Of a stretch of 64,000 nucleotides of DNA, positions 23,860 to 32,626 are shown one piece after another. The stretch is from assembly GCF_017676385.1 (NCBI RefSeq), contig NZ_JAFFZN010000026.1:62001-126000 (forward strand). The letters are read 5' to 3'. The notes beneath the pieces were generated by a model. It was given only the letters and a program-made list of their open reading frames with translations. It was not told the DNA's origin and did no database searches. Position 1 is the first letter of the stretch, and each line of letters opens with the position of its first letter. Origin of the DNA: Streptomyces spirodelae (lineage in GTDB: Bacteria > Actinomycetota > Actinomycetes > Streptomycetales > Streptomycetaceae). The translations under genes were made by a program, and so were the position numbers.

Positions 23860-24718
23860 CTGACGTCGTCTCCTTCTTCCGCCCCTCGCCCCCGAGCACG
23901 TGCAGCAGCCGCGCCGCCTCGCCGCGGACCGCGTCCCGCGCCGGGGCGACGTACTTGCGCGAGTCGATGAGCGCGGGATCGGCCTCCAGTACCTTACGCA
24001 CGCCCTGGGTGAAGACCGAGACGAGATGCGTCGATATATTGATCTTGGTCATCCCTGCCGCGATGGCCGCTCTCAGCTCCTCGTCGGGAACCCCCGAGGA
24101 GCCGTGCAGCACCAGCGGTACCGGGAGCTTCTCCCGCAGGCGCCCGATCAGCTCCAGGTCGAGCTTCGCCGTGCGCTCCCGCATCGCGTGCGAGGACCCC
24201 ACCGCGACGGCCAGCGCGTCCACGCCCGTGGCCGTGACGAACGCCAGCGCCTCGTCGGGGTCGGTCCGCACCCCGGGGGCGTGCACCCCGTCCTTCCCGC
24301 CGACCTCGCCCAACTCCGCCTCGACGAACACCCCCCGGTCGTGGCACCAGGAGGTCAGCCGCGCGGTCGTCGCCACGTTCTGGGCGAAGGGCAGCGTGGA
24401 GGCGTCGATCATCACCGAGCCGACACCGGCCGCCACCCCCTGCCGGATCAGGTCGGCATCGGTGATGTGGTCCAGATGCACCGAGACAGCTGTCCGCGCG
24501 GCTTCCGCCAGCGCCAGGGCGGCACGGGTGACCGGCAGCAGACTGCCGTGGTAGCGCACACAGTTCTCGCTGATCTGCAGGATCAGCGGAAGGCCGGTCT
24601 GGTCGGCGGCCGCGACCAGCGCCTCGGCGGTCTCCAGATGGATGACGTTGAACGCGGCTGCGCCGATGCCCGCCGCGTGGGCGTCGGCGACGATCGAGGA
24701 GGTGGGAACCAGGGGCAT
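23846..24718 (-). CDS. Class II ketose-bisphosphate aldolase (GatY/KbaY-like)
   Basis: The 290-residue aldolase has the zinc-site pattern of the class II family: VSVHLDHITD (catalytic Asp and zinc His), FVEAELGEVGGKDG, LAVAVGSSHAM and LVLHGSSGVPDEEL with a second zinc His. The final phosphate-binding loop is KINISTHL. Within an operon with a SIS isomerase and an AgaR-like repressor, cleavage of tagatose-1,6-bisphosphate or a related ketose bisphosphate into DHAP and glyceraldehyde-3-phosphate is likely. AAGGAG precedes the ATG. Confidence 0.88.
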   Translation of the reverse strand: MPLVPTSSIVADAHAAGIGAAAFNVIHLETAEALVAAADQTGLPLILQISENCVRYHGSLLPVTRAALALAEAARTAVSVHLDHITDADLIRQGVAAGVGSVMIDASTLPFAQNVATTARLTSWCHDRGVFVEAELGEVGGKDGVHAPGVRTDPDEALAFVTATGVDALAVAVGSSHAMRERTAKLDLELIGRLREKLPVPLVLHGSSGVPDEELRAAIAAGMTKINISTHLVSVFTQGVRKVLEADPALIDSRKYVAPARDAVRGEAARLLHVLGGEGRKKETTSGEAP

Positions 24719-24833
24719 CGAGGGGCTCCTTGGACGGGCGGGACCGGCGGGCTGGACGGTGCGGGACCGGCGGGCCGGACGGGGCGGGCGGACGGCGACC
24801 GGCGCGGGGGTGTACGGACGGAGCGGGTGGGAG

Positions 24834-25727
24834 TCAGCCGTCCAGCATCACCGAACGGGTGAGGCTGCGGGGGTTGTCCGGGTCCAGCCCCCGCACCCGG
24901 GCCCGCTCCAGCGCCACCCGGTGGATCAGCACCAGATCGGCGAGCGGGTCACGGGCGTGGCACACGAACCGGCCACCGGTCGCCGTCACCTCGCCCTCCA
25001 GCCCCTCCGGTGCCTCACCGAACAGCCAGGTGACCCGCCCGGGCGCGGCGATGGCTATCGGCCCGTGCCGGTACTCCATGGCGGGGTAGGACTCCGTCCA
25101 GCTCTGGGACGCCTCCCGCATCTTCAGCGCGGCCTCGTTGGCCAGTCCGAAGGTCCACCCCGTGCCGAGGAAGGTGAACTGCTCGGCCTCCAGCCACTCC
25201 TGCTCCAGCGGGACGGCCAGCGCCTCCTCCGCTTCGCCCACCGGGCCCGCCAGATCCTCGCCCAGATGTGCCCTCAGCAGTGCCAGGGCCGAGGTGGCGA
25301 AGCGGGTCTGCACCACGGACTTCTCGTCGGCGAAGGGCAGCGCCACCGTCTCGTCCGACAGCGGTGTCGCCGGAGTGTCCGGGTCGCCCAGCACCGTGAC
25401 CGTGGGAATGCGGCCGCGTACCGCCTCCAGTACGCGCAGCACCTCTGTCGTGGTGCCGGAGCGGGTGATCGCTACCACCGCGTCGTACCCCCGGGCCTCG
25501 CCGAGGAAGGCTTCCGAGGCGGCGAACGCGTCCGTGACACCCAGCCCGGCCCTCTCGCGCAGCGCCGCGTACGACTGGGCCATGAACCACGAGGTGCCGC
25601 AGCCGACCACGGCCACCCGGGCGCCCGCCGCAGGAAGAGGGGTGTCACCGGAGCCGATCCTGGCCGCCGCCCGCCAGGTCTCCGGCTGGCTGCGCAACTC
25701 CTGCTCCATGTACGCCGTCTCGCTCAT
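24834..25727 (-). CDS. SIS-domain sugar isomerase/deaminase (AgaS-like)
   Basis: The 297-residue protein has two SIS domains. The first holds RVAVVGCGTSWFMAQSYAAL and ITRSGTTTEVLRVL, the second FLGTGWTFGLANEAALKMRE and ESYPAMEYRHGPIA, matching the isomerase half of GlmS. Without a glutaminase domain, it most likely isomerises or deaminates an amino-sugar phosphate, as AgaS does for galactosamine-6-phosphate. The ATG at 25727 follows GGAGGGGG. It is the first gene of the operon, 40 bp downstream of the 44-bp palindrome. Confidence 0.86.
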   Translation of the reverse strand: MSETAYMEQELRSQPETWRAAARIGSGDTPLPAAGARVAVVGCGTSWFMAQSYAALRERAGLGVTDAFAASEAFLGEARGYDAVVAITRSGTTTEVLRVLEAVRGRIPTVTVLGDPDTPATPLSDETVALPFADEKSVVQTRFATSALALLRAHLGEDLAGPVGEAEEALAVPLEQEWLEAEQFTFLGTGWTFGLANEAALKMREASQSWTESYPAMEYRHGPIAIAAPGRVTWLFGEAPEGLEGEVTATGGRFVCHARDPLADLVLIHRVALERARVRGLDPDNPRSLTRSVMLDG

Positions 25728-25767
25728 ACCTGGGACCCCCTCCTGAACCGGAGCCCCTGGGCCCGGT

Positions 25768-25811
25768 GCGTAAAGCTGCGTGAAATCTCTGACTTTCACG
25801 CAACTTTACGC
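25768..25811. promoter_or_regulatory. 44-bp near-perfect palindromic operator upstream of the SIS gene
   Basis: Arms of 18 bp (GCGTAAAGCTGCGTGAAA at 25768-25785 and its complement at 25794-25811) match at 17 of 18 positions around an 8-bp centre. Each arm contains two GCGTRAAR units ten bases apart, giving four half-sites. This fits a multimeric DeoR-family repressor, probably the operon's own last gene. Confidence 0.85.
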
Positions 25812-25863
25812 ATCACCCGGTCAGCTGTCCATCCCACTTCCGGGGGACATGCCTCCCGGCGGC

Positions 25864-26379
25864 TCAGCGGGCGCCGGCCCTCCGGGTCTCCAGCTGGAAG
25901 CAGCCGAACTCGACCGCCCGTACGTGCACGGCCGCCACCCGGGGGTCCTCGTAGACCCGGGCCAGTCCCTCTTCCAGTGACTCGGTCCCCTCCTGTTCCT
26001 GGTCCAGCAGCAGCCCGCCCAGGATGTGGCCCTGCGCCGAGTAGGCGCGCAGAGAGCGCCGTTCGCCGCGCAGCGCCTCCGGATAGCCGCCGTCCGGGGC
26101 TCCCGCCCAGCCGCCGCAGTCGTGCGGGTGGATGAAGACGGGCCCCACTTCGTCGTAGGGGCCGGGGTCCGCTCCCGTCTCCTGTGCCCAGCGGCGCAGC
26201 GGGGCATAGGAGACGAGGGCGAGGGTCTCGCCCGGTTTGCTCCGCTCCAGGCAGCAGCGCAGCGGGTTGCCGCCCTCCTCGTCCACCACCCGGCGTGGCG
26301 GGGCGCCCGCGTCGTCGCGTGTGCGCAGTTCGGCCAGTGTGCGGGGCGCGATCGCCCGGATCTCGTAGCTGGTGTCCAT
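25864..26379 (-). CDS. DUF1203 domain protein
   Basis: The 171-residue protein matches DUF1203: CCLERSKPGETLALVSYAPL, GPVFIHPHDCGGW and the terminal VRAVEFGCFQLETRR. Two Cys and a His-rich loop (IHPHDCGG) could bind a metal. The function is unknown and no operon partner is evident. The gene ends 53 bp from the 44-bp palindrome, so it is not the palindrome's target unless the operator acts in both directions. Confidence 0.78.
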   Translation of the reverse strand: MDTSYEIRAIAPRTLAELRTRDDAGAPPRRVVDEEGGNPLRCCLERSKPGETLALVSYAPLRRWAQETGADPGPYDEVGPVFIHPHDCGGWAGAPDGGYPEALRGERRSLRAYSAQGHILGGLLLDQEQEGTESLEEGLARVYEDPRVAAVHVRAVEFGCFQLETRRAGAR

Positions 26380-26483
26380 GCACCCAGGCTGCTCCGCTCC
26401 CCGCCGGGTGCGCTGGCGGCTTTCGGCCGTGGCTTTCGGCGCGGGCGTGCATGTGGCCGAGCCGGCGGCTGTGCATGGCCGTG

Positions 26484-26519
26484 CCGCTGCCCGAGCCGCT
26501 GCCCGAGCCGCTGCCCGAG
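26484..26519. repeat. Three 12-bp tandem repeats
   Basis: CCGCTGCCCGAG occurs three times head to tail in the divergent interval between DUF1203 and the racemase gene. In the plus frame it would read LPEPLPEPLPEP, in line with the racemase frame, but no ribosome site supports an upstream start there. Confidence 0.8.
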
Positions 26520-26636
26520 CCGGTGTCCCGCGGGATGCGGCCGTCCCCCGGCGTCCCCGCGGGGGGTTGTGGATTGCCGGGGCTGTTCATAGCATCACCG
26601 GTGTTACATCAGTTGTGTCACAGCGCTGGGGGCCCG

Positions 26637-27830
26637 ATGGCAGCAGCGGAAGAAGACGCCGGAGCCCCCGCCGGGGGCCCACTGGCCGGGGTGCGCGTAC
26701 TGGAGCTGGCCGGGATCGGACCGGGCCCCTTCGCCGCCATGACGCTGGCCGATCTGGGCGCCGACGTCGTCCGTGTCGACCGCCCCGGGGGCGGTGCGCT
26801 CGCCGTCGCGCCGGAGTACGACGTCACCAACCGCAACAAGCGCTCGGTCGTCCTCGACCTCAAACAGCAGACGGGAGTCGCCGCAGCGCTCTCCCTCGCC
26901 GAGCGCGCCGACGTCCTGATCGAGGGGTTCAGGCCCGGCGTCGCCGAACGGCTCGGCGTCGGCCCCGAGGTCTGTCTGGCCCGCAACCCGCGCCTGGTCT
27001 ACGGCCGGATGACCGGCTGGGGCCAGGACGGTCCACTGGCCCAGCGGGCCGGGCACGACATCGGCTACATCGCCGTCACCGGAGCGCTCGGCATGACAGG
27101 CCCCGCCGAGGGCCCGCCCGTCGCACCCGCCAACCTGCTGGGCGACTACGCGGGCGGCTCCCTCTACCTCGTCATCGGCGTGCTGGCCGCGCTGCATCAC
27201 GCGCGCGGTCCGCAGGGCGCGGGCCAGGTCGTGGACGCGGCGATCGTGGACGGTACGAGCCACCTGACGGCGATGATCCAGGGGCTGCGCGCCGCGGGCA
27301 GCTGGCGCGACCGCCGCGCCGCCAACCTGCTGGACGGCGGCTGCCCCTTCTACGGCACCTACGCCACCTCCGACGGCGGTTACATGGCCGTCGGTGCCCT
27401 GGAGCCCGCGTTCTACGCGGAGTTCGTCCGCCTGCTGGGCATCGCAGACGAGGCCCCGCCCCGCGAGGACCTCACAGCCTGGGAGGAGCTGCGGCAGCTG
27501 ATCGCCGCCCGGTTCGCTTCCCGTACCCGCGCCGAGTGGACGGCGATCTTCCAGGACACCGACGCCTGCGTCGCGCCGGTGCTCTCGCCGGCCGAGGCGC
27601 CGTCCCATCCGCAGCTGGCGGCGCGCGGCACCTACGTCGAGCACAGCGGCATCACCCAGCCGGCCCCGGCGCCCCGGTTCTCCGCCACGCCCACCCGTAT
27701 CGCCTCGGGTCCGGCCGAGCCGGGCGCGCACACGGCCGAGGTCGCCCGCGACTGGGACGTCCCTGCCCTGACGGCGTACGCACCCGCCGCACCCGCCGCG
27801 TCCCGCGAAGGAGACCACCCCACCCCATGA
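26637..27830 (+). CDS. Alpha-methylacyl-CoA racemase / CaiB-family CoA transferase
   Basis: The 397-residue protein has the canonical family III opening VLELAGIGPGPFAAMTLADLGADVVRVD, then NRNKRSVVLDL, the active-site region GHDIGYIAVTGALGM (the Asp typical of racemases follows AGH) and LLGDYAGGSLYL. The combination GHDINY-like GHDIGY and LLGDYAGG is characteristic of AMACR/Mcr, which epimerises 2-methylacyl-CoA so that branched fatty acids can enter beta-oxidation. The gene starts the beta-oxidation run and overlaps the acyl-CoA dehydrogenase gene in ATGA. The ribosome site is weak. Confidence 0.85.
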   Translation: MAAAEEDAGAPAGGPLAGVRVLELAGIGPGPFAAMTLADLGADVVRVDRPGGGALAVAPEYDVTNRNKRSVVLDLKQQTGVAAALSLAERADVLIEGFRPGVAERLGVGPEVCLARNPRLVYGRMTGWGQDGPLAQRAGHDIGYIAVTGALGMTGPAEGPPVAPANLLGDYAGGSLYLVIGVLAALHHARGPQGAGQVVDAAIVDGTSHLTAMIQGLRAAGSWRDRRAANLLDGGCPFYGTYATSDGGYMAVGALEPAFYAEFVRLLGIADEAPPREDLTAWEELRQLIAARFASRTRAEWTAIFQDTDACVAPVLSPAEAPSHPQLAARGTYVEHSGITQPAPAPRFSATPTRIASGPAEPGAHTAEVARDWDVPALTAYAPAAPAASREGDHPTP

Positions 27831-28981
27831 AGCATCAGATGAAGCGGCAGATCTTCACCGAGGACCACGAGGCGTTCCGGCAGACCGTGCGCACCTTCCT
27901 GGCCAAGGAGGTGGAGCCCCACTACGCGCAGTGGGAGCAGGACGGTGTCACCTCCCGCGATGTGTGGCGCGCGGCGGGCCGCCAGGGGCTGCTCGGGCTC
28001 GCGGTCCCCGAGGAGTACGGCGGCGGGGGAGAGCCGGACTTCCGCTACGCCGCCGTCCTCGCCGAGGAGTTCACCCGTGCGGGTGCTCCGGGCCTGGCCA
28101 TCGGGCTGCACAACGACATCGTCGGCCCCTACCTGATCTCCTTGGCGACCGACGAGCAGAAACAGCGCTGGCTGCCGGGGTTCTGCACGGGCGAGACCAT
28201 CACCGCCATCGCCATGACCGAACCGGGCGCCGGCTCCGACCTCCAGGCCATCCGTACGACGGCCGAGGACAGGGGCGACCACTGGCTGCTGAATGGCTCG
28301 AAGACGTTCATCTCCAACGGCATCCTCGCCGACCTGGTGGTGGTCGTGGCCAGGACGACGCCCGAGGGCGGGGCGCACGGTATGAGCCTGCTCGTGGTGG
28401 AGCGCGGTATGGCGGGCTTCGAGCGCGGCCGCAACCTGGACAAGATCGGCCAGAAGGCGCAGGACACCGCCGAGCTGTTCTTCACCGACGTCCACGTGCC
28501 CAAGGAGAACCTGCTCGGGGAACTCAACGGCGCCTTCACGCACTTGATGACCAACCTCGCCCAGGAGCGGATGGCCATCGCCGTCTCCGGTATCGCCGCC
28601 GCCGAGCATCTGCTGGAGCTGACCACCGCATACGTCAAGGAGCGCACCGCGTTCGGGCGGCCGCTCGCCAAGCTCCAGCACATCCGCTTCGAGATCGCCG
28701 AACTGGCCACCGAGTGCGCCGTCACCCGCTCCTTCCTGGACCGCTGCATCGCCGACCACGCCAAGGGGGAACTGGACGCGGTGCACGCCTCCATGGCCAA
28801 GTGGTGGGCGACCGAACTGCAGAAGCGCGCCGCCGACCGCTGCCTCCAGTTGCACGGCGGCTACGGCTACATGAACGAGTACCGGGTCGCCAAGGCGTTC
28901 ACCGACGGCCGGATCCAGACCATCTACGGCGGGACCACCGAGATCATGAAGGAGATCATCGGCCGGTCCCTGCTCAACTGA
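27827..28981 (+). CDS. Acyl-CoA dehydrogenase
   Basis: The 384-residue enzyme has the standard signatures: AIAMTEPGAGSDLQAIRT in the FAD/substrate region and the C-terminal CLQLHGGYGYMNEYRVAKAF, then IYGGTTEIMKEIIG with the catalytic Glu in GGTTEI. It introduces the alpha-beta double bond into acyl-CoA, passing electrons to an electron-transfer flavoprotein. Four-base ATGA overlap with the racemase gene indicates translational coupling. A second ATG four codons in (MKRQIF) is equally possible. Confidence 0.93.
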   Translation: MKHQMKRQIFTEDHEAFRQTVRTFLAKEVEPHYAQWEQDGVTSRDVWRAAGRQGLLGLAVPEEYGGGGEPDFRYAAVLAEEFTRAGAPGLAIGLHNDIVGPYLISLATDEQKQRWLPGFCTGETITAIAMTEPGAGSDLQAIRTTAEDRGDHWLLNGSKTFISNGILADLVVVVARTTPEGGAHGMSLLVVERGMAGFERGRNLDKIGQKAQDTAELFFTDVHVPKENLLGELNGAFTHLMTNLAQERMAIAVSGIAAAEHLLELTTAYVKERTAFGRPLAKLQHIRFEIAELATECAVTRSFLDRCIADHAKGELDAVHASMAKWWATELQKRAADRCLQLHGGYGYMNEYRVAKAFTDGRIQTIYGGTTEIMKEIIGRSLLN

Positions 28982-29055
28982 ACCGTCCCGCTGCGGCCGC
29001 GCCCCCGCGCCCCCTGTAAACCGCACCCTCCGCCCCGTACGAAAGGCACCCCCTC

Positions 29056-30270
29056 GTGAGCTCAGAAGCGTATCTGTACGAGGCCATCCGCACCCCGCGA
29101 GGGCGCGGCAAGGCCGATGGCGCGCTGCACGGCACCAAGCCCGTCGACCTCGTCGTCGGCCTCATCGACGAGCTGCGCCGTCGGATGCCCGAGCTGGACC
29201 CGGGGGCCATCGACGACATCGTGCTGGGTGTCGTCAGCCCGCTGGGCGACCAGGGCTCCGACATCGCCAAGATCGCAGCTCTCGCCGCAGGACTGCCGGA
29301 CACCGTCGCGGGCGTCCAGGAGAACCGCTTCTGCGCCTCCGGTCTCGAAGCCGTCAACATGGCAGCGGCCAAGGTCCGTTCCGGCTGGGAGGATCTGGTG
29401 CTGGCGGGCGGTGTGGAGTCCATGTCCCGGGTGAAGATGGGCTCGGACGGCGGCGCCTGGTTCAACGACCCGATGACCAGCTTCGAGACCGGCTTCGTCC
29501 CGCAGGGCATCGGCGCCGATCTGATCGCCACCCTGGAGGGCTTCAGCCGCCGCGACGTGGACGAGTACGCGGCGCGCTCCCAGGAACTGGCCGCCGAGGC
29601 GTGGAAACAGGGCCGGTTCGAGCGCTCCGTGGTCCCGGTGCGGGACCGCAACGGACTCACCGTCCTCGACCACGACGAGCACATGCGCCCCGGCACCACC
29701 GTCGACACCCTCGCGGGCCTCAAGCCGTCGTTCGCCGCCATTGGGGAGATGGGCGGATTCGACGCCGTCGCGCTGCAGAAGTACCACTGGGTCGAGCGGA
29801 TCGACCACGTGCACCACGCGGGCAACTCCTCCGGCATCGTGGACGGTTCGGCGCTGGTCGCCGTCGGCAGCGAGGAGGTCGGCAAGCGGTACGGGCTGCG
29901 CCCCCGGGCACGCATCGTCTCCGCCGCCGTCTCCGGTGCGGACCCGACCATCATGCTCACGGGACCGGCACCGGCCTGCCGCAAGGCCCTGGCCAAGGCC
30001 GGGCTGACGGTGGACGACATCGCCGTCGCGGAGATGAACGAGGCGTTCGCGGCCGTCGTCCTCCGGTTCGTCAAGGACATGGAACTGCCCCTGGAGAAGG
30101 TGAACGTCAACGGCGGCGCCATCGCCATGGGACATCCGCTGGGTGCAACGGGCGCGATGCTGCTCGGTACGTGCATCGACGAGCTGGAGCGCACTCAGCA
30201 GCGGTACGGGCTGGTCACGCTGTGCGTGGGAGGCGGCATGGGCGTCGCCACCGTGATCGAGAGGGTCTAG
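29056..30270 (+). CDS. Acetyl-CoA acetyltransferase (thiolase)
   Basis: The 404-residue thiolase has the nucleophile motif QENRFCASGLEAVN, the His motif GGAIAMGHPLGATGAM and the second catalytic Cys in LVTLCVGGGMGVA. It thiolytically cleaves 3-ketoacyl-CoA at the end of each beta-oxidation turn. The GTG start has GAAAGG upstream. Placed between the acyl-CoA dehydrogenase and FadB genes, it completes the cycle. From memory, S. coelicolor SCO6731 is the counterpart. Confidence 0.93.
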   Translation: MSSEAYLYEAIRTPRGRGKADGALHGTKPVDLVVGLIDELRRRMPELDPGAIDDIVLGVVSPLGDQGSDIAKIAALAAGLPDTVAGVQENRFCASGLEAVNMAAAKVRSGWEDLVLAGGVESMSRVKMGSDGGAWFNDPMTSFETGFVPQGIGADLIATLEGFSRRDVDEYAARSQELAAEAWKQGRFERSVVPVRDRNGLTVLDHDEHMRPGTTVDTLAGLKPSFAAIGEMGGFDAVALQKYHWVERIDHVHHAGNSSGIVDGSALVAVGSEEVGKRYGLRPRARIVSAAVSGADPTIMLTGPAPACRKALAKAGLTVDDIAVAEMNEAFAAVVLRFVKDMELPLEKVNVNGGAIAMGHPLGATGAMLLGTCIDELERTQQRYGLVTLCVGGGMGVATVIERV

Positions 30271-30343
30271 CCGAAGCAGCTCCCCGCACCGCCCTCTCCC
30301 CGCACCTGAGAAGACCTGCCCCTCACCTGGAGACGAGACACCC

Positions 30344-32527
30344 ATGCCTGAATCCACCGCGTCGTCGACCATCCGCTGGGACAAGGACAGCGACGGGATC
30401 GTCACCCTCACCCTCGACGACCCCGACCAGTCCGCCAACACCATGAACACGGCCTTCCGGGCCTCCCTCACCGCCGTCGCCGACCGGCTGGAGGCCGAGA
30501 AGGACGAACTGCGGGGCGTCATCGTGACCTCCGCGAAGAAGTCCTTCTTCGCGGGCGGCGATCTGCGACTGCTCATCGCGGCGCGCCCCGAGACCGCCCA
30601 GGAGGTCTTCGACTACGGCATGCAGGTCAAGCGCGACCTGCGCCGGATCGAGACCCTCGGCGTACCGGTCGTGGCGGCGATCAACGGCACCGCGCTGGGC
30701 GGCGGACTGGAGATCGCGCTCGCCTGCCACCACCGGGTCGCGCTCGACGCCGAGGGCGCGAAGATCGGCTGCCCCGAGGCCACCTTGGGCCTGCTCCCCG
30801 CGGGCGGCGGCGTCACCCGTACGGTACGGCTGCTGGGCATCACGGACGCGCTGCTGAACGTGCTGCTCCAGGGCCAGCAGTACCGGCCGGGCAGGGCCAA
30901 GGAGGTCGGCCTGGTCCACGAGGTCGCCGCCACGCCAGAGGAGCTGACGGCCGCTGCCCGCGCCTTCATCGAGGCCAACCCCACGGCGCGGCAGCCCTGG
31001 GACGTCAAGGGCTACAAGATCCCCGGCGGTACACCGGCGCACCCCAGGTTCGCGGAGAACCTGCCCGCATTCCCCGCCAACCTCAAGAAGCAGACGGGCG
31101 GCGCGCCCTACCCCGCGCAGCGCAACATCCTCGCGGCGGCCGTCGAGGGCGCCCAGGTGGACTTCGAGACGGCGCAGGTGATCGAGGCCCGCTACTTCGT
31201 GGAGCTGGCCTGCGGACAGATCTCCACCAATATGATCCAGGCGTTCTTCTTCGACCTCCAGGCCGTCAACGCCGGCCGCAGCAGGCCGCAGGGGATCGCC
31301 GAGCGCAAGGTCGCCAAGGTCGCCGTGCTGGGCGCGGGCATGATGGGCGCCGGTATCGCCTACTCCTGTGCGAAGGCGGGCATCGAGGTGGTGCTCAAGG
31401 ACGTCTCCCAGGAGGCAGCCGAGAAGGGCAAGGCGTACTCCGCCGGACTGCTGGAGAAGGCGCTCTCACGCGGGAGGACCACCGAGGCGAAGCGGGACGA
31501 TCTGCTGGCCCGGATCACGCCCACCGCCGACCCGCAGGCGGTGGCCGGGTGTGACGCGGTGATCGAGGCGGTGTTCGAGGACCCCGCGCTCAAGCACAAG
31601 GTGTTCCAGGAGATCCAGCACCTCGTGGCGCCAGAGGCCCTGCTGTGTTCGAACACCTCCACCCTGCCGATCACCTCGCTCGCCGAAGGTGTGGAGCGCC
31701 GGGGCGACTTCATCGGACTGCACTTCTTCTCACCCGTCGACAAGATGCCGCTTGTCGAGATCATCAAGGGCGAGGAGACCGGGGACGAGGCGCTGGCCCG
31801 CGCCTTCGACCTGGTGCGGCAGATCGGCAAGACGCCGATCGTCGTCAACGACTCGCGGGGCTTCTTCACCTCCCGGGTCATCGGCCACTTCATCAACGAG
31901 GGCGTCGCGCTGCTGGCCGAGGGCGTGGACCCGGCAACCGTCGAGCAGGCCGCGGCACAGGCGGGCTACCCGGCCAAGGTGCTCTCGCTGATGGACGACC
32001 TCACCCTCACCCTGCCGCGCAGGATCCGTGACGAGACCCGGCAGGCGCTGCGCGCCGAGGGCAAGGACCTGCCCGCACACCCGGCCGACACCGTCCTGGA
32101 CCGGATGGTGGACGAGTTCGGCCGGACCGGACGCAGCGGCGGCGCGGGCTTCTACGACTACGACGAGAGCGGCAAGCGCCTCGGGCTGTGGCCGGGGCTG
32201 CGCGAGCACTTCGCCAGGGAGGGCGGCGCCGATATCCCGTTCGAGGACATGAAGGAGCGGATGCTCTTCTCCGAGGCGCTGGATACTGTGCGGCTGTTCG
32301 AGGAGGGCGTGCTCACCACCGTCGCCGACGCCAATATCGGCTCCATCATGGGCATCGGCTTCCCCGCGTGGACCGGCGGCGTGCTCCAGTACATCAACGG
32401 CTACCAGGGCGGGCTGCCCGGATTCGTGGCCCGCGCCCGTGAGCTGGGCGAGCGCTACGGAGAGCGGTTCGCGGTGCCCGCGCTGCTCGCGGAGAAAGCC
32501 GCCGGGGGTGAGACCTTCAGCGACTGA
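30344..32527 (+). CDS. FadB/FadJ-type enoyl-CoA hydratase / 3-hydroxyacyl-CoA dehydrogenase
   Basis: The 727-residue bifunctional enzyme has an N-terminal crotonase domain (about 10-300; INGTALGGGLEIALACHHR, the oxyanion loop, and GCPEATLGLLPAGGG with catalytic Glu). An NAD-binding domain follows at about 325-510 (VAVLGAGMMGAGIAYSCAKAG) with the signature HFFSPVDKMPLVEII and catalytic His. The C-terminal dehydrogenase domain (about 510-720) includes GFFTSRVIGHF. It hydrates and oxidises enoyl-CoA and acts with the upstream thiolase, probably as an alpha2-beta2 complex. GGAG precedes the ATG. Confidence 0.94.
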   Translation: MPESTASSTIRWDKDSDGIVTLTLDDPDQSANTMNTAFRASLTAVADRLEAEKDELRGVIVTSAKKSFFAGGDLRLLIAARPETAQEVFDYGMQVKRDLRRIETLGVPVVAAINGTALGGGLEIALACHHRVALDAEGAKIGCPEATLGLLPAGGGVTRTVRLLGITDALLNVLLQGQQYRPGRAKEVGLVHEVAATPEELTAAARAFIEANPTARQPWDVKGYKIPGGTPAHPRFAENLPAFPANLKKQTGGAPYPAQRNILAAAVEGAQVDFETAQVIEARYFVELACGQISTNMIQAFFFDLQAVNAGRSRPQGIAERKVAKVAVLGAGMMGAGIAYSCAKAGIEVVLKDVSQEAAEKGKAYSAGLLEKALSRGRTTEAKRDDLLARITPTADPQAVAGCDAVIEAVFEDPALKHKVFQEIQHLVAPEALLCSNTSTLPITSLAEGVERRGDFIGLHFFSPVDKMPLVEIIKGEETGDEALARAFDLVRQIGKTPIVVNDSRGFFTSRVIGHFINEGVALLAEGVDPATVEQAAAQAGYPAKVLSLMDDLTLTLPRRIRDETRQALRAEGKDLPAHPADTVLDRMVDEFGRTGRSGGAGFYDYDESGKRLGLWPGLREHFAREGGADIPFEDMKERMLFSEALDTVRLFEEGVLTTVADANIGSIMGIGFPAWTGGVLQYINGYQGGLPGFVARARELGERYGERFAVPALLAEKAAGGETFSD

Positions 32528-32626
32528 GGGTCCGCGGTTCGCTTCTGATCAGGGGGTGCCCCTTTCGGTCGTTCGCGGGCTGCGGGTCGTTTGTGGTCGC
32601 TCGCGTGGTTCCCCGCGCCCCTGGGG

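Noticed and set aside
26484..26519. N-terminal extension of the racemase reading LPEPLPEPLPEP
   Set aside because: The frame is open but there is no ribosome site, and family homology begins just after ATG 26637.
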